Shown piece after piece: positions 13,304 through 15,501 of a stretch of 15,501 bases of DNA (position 1 is its first letter; the number at the start of each line of letters is the position of its first letter). Location of the stretch: positions 1 through 15,501 of the forward strand of contig JACQSQ010000026.1 in NCBI GenBank assembly GCA_016211245.1, written 5' to 3'. The notes beneath the pieces are model-generated. The model did not search any database, had not been told where the DNA came from, and worked only from the letters and a program-made list of their open reading frames with translations. This DNA comes from Candidatus Woesearchaeota archaeon (lineage in GTDB: Archaea > Nanobdellota > Nanobdellia > Woesearchaeales > GW2011-AR4). A program made the translations under genes and the position numbers.

Positions 13304-13711
13304 TTAGTAATACCTTCTTTTTCTCTGGTCTTCCTGCTCGCCTCTTGCAATTGCCTCTATATTGGCAACTCTCTGGCTAAGGGAATCAATAGAAGCTTTC
13401 AAAGCATCAAGCTTGCTTGATATCACTTCCAGGTTTTTTGACGCAATATAGCTGTCGTTTGATGGCGCCGGTGAAGAATATGAAGGCTGGAATGAAGGCT
13501 GCGAAAAAGATGGCTGAAAATTAGGCTGCTGGAACGACGGATATTTTTGGGTTTGCTGCCCTGACGGCATTGGCTCAAGCCCCATTCCCAAGTCTGGAGA
13601 AGGCCCCTGGTTTAGGTCCATGCCCAAGTCCTTGCCAAAATCCATATCTTTTCCGAAATCCTCAAAATCGTCTTTTTTCTTGAATGGATTTAGCCTGCTG
13701 AAGAATCCCAT
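13304..13711 (-). CDS. Low-complexity protein with membrane-targeting-like N-terminus and coiled coil
   Basis: A 135-aa protein of unrecognised family in three parts: MGFFSRLNPFKKKDDF, a possible amphipathic membrane-targeting helix; a Gly/Asp then Gln/Pro/Ser/Phe-rich unstructured region (about 17-85) with repeated QPSF-type units; and a C-terminal coiled coil (about 90-123, LEVISSKLDALKASIDSL) followed by a basic tail KRRYY. Start ATG 13711 has GAGGTG 5 bases upstream within a very short leader from the TATA at 13748-13755. The next gene, lspA, has its own promoter. The opening resembles that of SepF, so a membrane-associated scaffold role is a guess. Confidence 0.72.
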   Translation of the reverse strand: MGFFSRLNPFKKKDDFEDFGKDMDFGKDLGMDLNQGPSPDLGMGLEPMPSGQQTQKYPSFQQPNFQPSFSQPSFQPSYSSPAPSNDSYIASKNLEVISSKLDALKASIDSLSQRVANIEAIARGEQEDQRKRRYY

Positions 13712-13747
13712 CTATACACCTCTTTGACAAGATTTTAGAATAAGGAA

Positions 13748-13755
13748 TATATAAA
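13748..13755 (-). promoter_or_regulatory. TATA box for the low-complexity protein gene
   Basis: TTTATATA on the minus strand; transcription predicted near 13725 gives a leader of about 14 bases with GAGGTG at 13717-13722 as ribosome-binding site. Confidence 0.6.
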
Positions 13756-13761
13756 GATTGT

Positions 13762-13889
13762 GGAAATCATGCAGCAGGTTCAAGGATTGCCTGTGCAGTA
13801 GCTATAACCCTATCCTCTAGTTCTCCTCGGTTTGAATATTTGGTAAAATCTTTTTCAGATACGTCATGGCTCTCTGCTGCATGATTTCC
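13762..13889. repeat. 128-bp element with 16-bp terminal inverted repeats
   Basis: GGAAATCATGCAGCAG at 13762-13777 is the exact reverse complement of 13874-13889, with 96 bases between. No clear target-site duplication is seen. The minus strand contains an open frame through the whole element (stop at the distal repeat) with protein-like composition but no start codon, so a gene remnant, a MITE-like insertion or a long-loop hairpin RNA are all possible. Confidence 0.65.
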
Positions 13890-13892
13890 CCA

Positions 13893-13915
13893 TAAAACTC
13901 AAGAAAATCTTGAGT
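13893..13915 (-). terminator. Hairpin terminator after L11
   Basis: On the minus strand ACTCAAGA, a three-base loop and TCTTGAGT are followed by TTTA, about 33 bases past the L11 stop codon. Confidence 0.6.
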
Positions 13916-13948
13916 GAAAAATCTCCATTTTAATAATTATCATAAATT

Positions 13949-14746
13949 TTACTTCTTCTTCTCTTCCTTCTTCGGGGCTTCTGCTGCCTTTGCTCCTGCT
14001 GGCGCTCCTGCCGCCGGCGCAGCTCCGGGAGCAGCGCCGGGCGCTGCAGTTCCTTCGACTGGCAGCAATTCCTTGATCATGTCGTCTGGGATTCCTGCCT
14101 GTACCAGCTTGACCTTGATTTCCCCTCTTGACTTGCCTGCCATTTCTGCAATAATAGCCTTGGCAGTCTTTTCAAACTCCGCCTTTCTCTTTGCAAGCTC
14201 TTCCGCCAATTTTTTCTTCTCCTCTTCCAGCCTCGCCAATTCTTCCGCAGAAAGCTCTGTCTTCTCCAATCTTATCTCTTCGTCAAATTTGCCGGCCTCA
14301 ATATCCTGCATTGTTTCTTTCGCGGGCTTGCCTTCCACAAGAATTCCCATTGACTGGCAAGTCCCGACAATTTCCTTGACTTTCTCCTTCAGGGTTTTTC
14401 CAAGAGTGGCTGTCTCTTTCATCTTTGCTATTTTTATTACCTGCTCGATGAGAATGTCGGCAACCATTTCGTGCTTTGCCTTGCCGGAGGCTTTCTCAAG
14501 ATTGGCTTCTTTTTTTATCAATCCCGAGGCTGGAGGAGTTCCGATAGAAATGTCGAATGATTTTGTTTCTGTGTCTACATTGACCTTTACAGGAACCTGC
14601 ATTCCATTGAATACTGCAGTTTTCTTGTTGATTTCTGCGACAACCTGGCCTATGTTTACACCTAATGGTCCAAGAGCGGGCCCCAGTGGAGGCGCTGCTG
14701 TTGCACGCCCTCCTTCAACAAGTGTTTCCACAGTTTGTGTTGGCAT
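13949..14746 (-). CDS. rpl11: Large-subunit ribosomal protein uL11 with a long C-terminal extension
   Basis: uL11 binds the GTPase-associated centre of 23S rRNA and anchors the stalk. Residues 1-160 are a normal archaeal L11: VEGGRATAAPPLGPALGPLG, then VNIGQVVAEINKKT, and an RNA-binding C-domain with TCQSMGILVEGK. Beyond it about 105 residues extend the protein to 265: a charged coiled coil (161-200), a small helical segment (GKSRGEIKVKLVQAGIPDDM, then IKELLP), an Ala/Pro/Gly hinge (232-257) and a KKEEKKK tail. The hinge and charged tail resemble those of archaeal stalk protein P1/L12, without its terminal factor-binding motif. Start ATG 14746 is near-leaderless from a TATA-like element; it follows spt5. 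Confidence 0.93.
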   Translation of the reverse strand: MPTQTVETLVEGGRATAAPPLGPALGPLGVNIGQVVAEINKKTAVFNGMQVPVKVNVDTETKSFDISIGTPPASGLIKKEANLEKASGKAKHEMVADILIEQVIKIAKMKETATLGKTLKEKVKEIVGTCQSMGILVEGKPAKETMQDIEAGKFDEEIRLEKTELSAEELARLEEEKKKLAEELAKRKAEFEKTAKAIIAEMAGKSRGEIKVKLVQAGIPDDMIKELLPVEGTAAPGAAPGAAPAAGAPAGAKAAEAPKKEEKKK

Positions 14747-14766
14747 TTTTATTATTGTTATTTAAT

Positions 14767-14774
14767 CTATAATT
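14767..14774 (-). promoter_or_regulatory. Possible TATA box for L11
   Basis: AATTATAG on the minus strand, centred about 25 bases before ATG 14746. Weaker than the other promoters listed; L11 may also be read from the spt5 mRNA. Confidence 0.4.
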
Positions 14775-14801
14775 GTTATTTGCTACCTTGTTTTTGTTAA
14801 T

Positions 14802-14852
14802 GCGCTAAAGCGCTCAGCTCTTTTTGCCCTTCATGCGCTTCACATTGGCGCA
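14802..14852. promoter_or_regulatory. Two GCGC hairpins between spt5 and L11
   Basis: GCGCT (14802-14806) pairs with AGCGC (14809-14813), and TGCGC (14834-14838) with GCGCA (14848-14852). They would lie in the untranslated part of an spt5-L11 transcript. A regulatory role is only a possibility. Confidence 0.35.
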
Positions 14853-14903
14853 AGACATTAAAAATTTGGAGATTGACAACTAATCGCAGTAAAATAATTC
14901 ACT

Positions 14904-15407
14904 TTATAAACCTTCTTCCCCAGAATCCTCTTTTTCCGGAGCGGCTGTTTCTGTATCCCTCCTTATAACCTTGACCGCATCCATCTTGACTGTTATCGGG
15001 ATTGGAACGGCAGCTTCTAGCAGCTCAACAACAACCTCCTCCTTTGTTTTGTCTATCCTTGTAACCTTTGCATTCTCTCTCTTGAAAGGGCCTGAAATAA
15101 TCTCGACAATGTCATTCTTTTGTATGTTCATATCGTGCTTTACCTGCTCCAGCATGTGCTCTATCTCGGAATATTTTACAGGAGCGGCCAGTATTCCCCT
15201 TGCATAAGGGATGTTAAAGGCGGCCTGCTCAGCGTCAGTCTTTGTTGCTGCCTCCACAAATATATAGCCGCGCATGCCGTGCGGCCTCACAACAGAATAA
15301 ACCTCAATCTTCTTCTTTACGGCATTGCTTGTGACAAAATCCATAACCTGGTCTTCCCTGTTTGCCGTAGTTCTTAAAGCAAATATTGTATCGTCTTCTT
15401 TTGACAT
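14904..15407 (-). CDS. spt5: Transcription elongation factor Spt5 (NusG family)
   Basis: Archaeal Spt5 clamps RNA polymerase and, with Spt4, promotes processive elongation and coupling to translation. The NGN domain covers residues about 5-85 (FALRTTANREDQVMDFV, then the RPHGMRGYIFVEAA strand) and the KOW domain about 95-130 (KNDIVEIISGPFKRENAKV). The C-terminus is extended by about 15 acidic residues (AAPEKEDSGEEGL). The 167-aa length is slightly more than typical. The spt5-L11 order is the classical archaeal arrangement. The start ATG 15405-15407 lacks a Shine-Dalgarno and a well-placed TATA, so it is probably read from an upstream promoter outside the window. Confidence 0.95.
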   Translation of the reverse strand: MSKEDDTIFALRTTANREDQVMDFVTSNAVKKKIEVYSVVRPHGMRGYIFVEAATKTDAEQAAFNIPYARGILAAPVKYSEIEHMLEQVKHDMNIQKNDIVEIISGPFKRENAKVTRIDKTKEEVVVELLEAAVPIPITVKMDAVKVIRRDTETAAPEKEDSGEEGL

Positions 15408-15417
15408 TTTATTTTTA

Positions 15418-15501
15418 TTATTCTTTTTTAGGTTTACGGACTAGCCATTTTCTTTTTGGGAAAAAACTAGAATTAAAGCATTGTATGAGCAACTTATATA
15501 T
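15418..15501 (-). CDS. C-terminal end of an upstream ORF, possibly SecE (partial)
   Basis: A frame open to the window edge ends with TAATAA, 10 bases before the spt5 start. Its 27 visible residues go from IYKLLIQCF to PKRKWLVRKPKKE, a hydrophobic end followed by a basic tail. In many archaea secE lies directly before spt5, and the ending of a single membrane helix would fit, but the visible part is too short to identify the family. Confidence 0.4.
   Translation of the reverse strand: MYKLLIQCFNSSFFPKRKWLVRKPKKE

Noticed and set aside
13914..14765. 283-codon plus-strand frame opposite L11
   Set aside because: Complete antisense shadow of L11; its Ala/Pro/Ser runs mirror the L11 hinge.
1..15501. 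CRISPR array, transposase, integrase or tRNA genes
   Set aside because: No regularly spaced direct repeats other than the PKD coding repeats, and no frame with recognisable recombinase motifs or tRNA fold was found.

Overview
The window is archaeal chromosomal DNA. The evidence is a set of archaeal-type information genes (ribosomal protein L21e, RNA polymerase subunit Rpo4/F, aIF-1A, Spt5, an archaeal L11, DUF655), an archaeal SepF, and TATA boxes lying about 27 bases upstream of many start codons. Compact genes, many short or leaderless mRNAs, a large PKD-repeat surface protein, and bacterial-type LspA, SppA and RDD genes suggest a DPANN lineage such as Woesearchaeota or Pacearchaeota. That placement is inference. 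I see no tRNA, rRNA, CRISPR array or transposase.

Layout. Positions 120-3152 (minus strand) hold a translation/transcription operon: L21e, rpo4, an unrecognised 299-aa basic helical protein with its own promoter, DUF655, an M50 membrane protease and a zinc-ribbon protein. A divergent promoter region (3153-3308) leads to sepF (plus). Next comes a nucleotidyltransferase-fold gene whose leader can form two mutually exclusive hairpins over its ribosome-binding site. Converging on it is a 1315-aa secreted, membrane-anchored protein with seven PKD domains (4901-8848, minus).

Positions 8928-10802 (minus) hold a membrane operon: RDD protein, a 64-aa protein, SppA and a two-helix membrane protein. 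The gap between it and the divergent aIF-1A gene (10803-11280) is filled with nested inverted repeats, best described as two adjacent multi-branched foldbacks (10870-11076 and 11081-11216). This is the most unusual part of the window. aIF-1A is followed by a four-helix membrane protein with an Ada-like metal site and by a stand-alone receiver domain.

On the minus strand, 12827-15501 holds lspA, a low-complexity/coiled-coil protein, a 128-bp element with 16-bp terminal inverted repeats, L11 with an unusual C-terminal extension, Spt5, and the 3' end of an upstream ORF that by position could be SecE.

Working together: the L21e/Rpo4 and Spt5/L11 groups serve transcription and translation. SepF is the archaeal FtsZ anchor. 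The RDD/SppA operon, M50 protease and LspA form a membrane-proteolysis theme. Several start codons were moved from the longest ORF using TATA-to-ATG spacing or Shine-Dalgarno matches.
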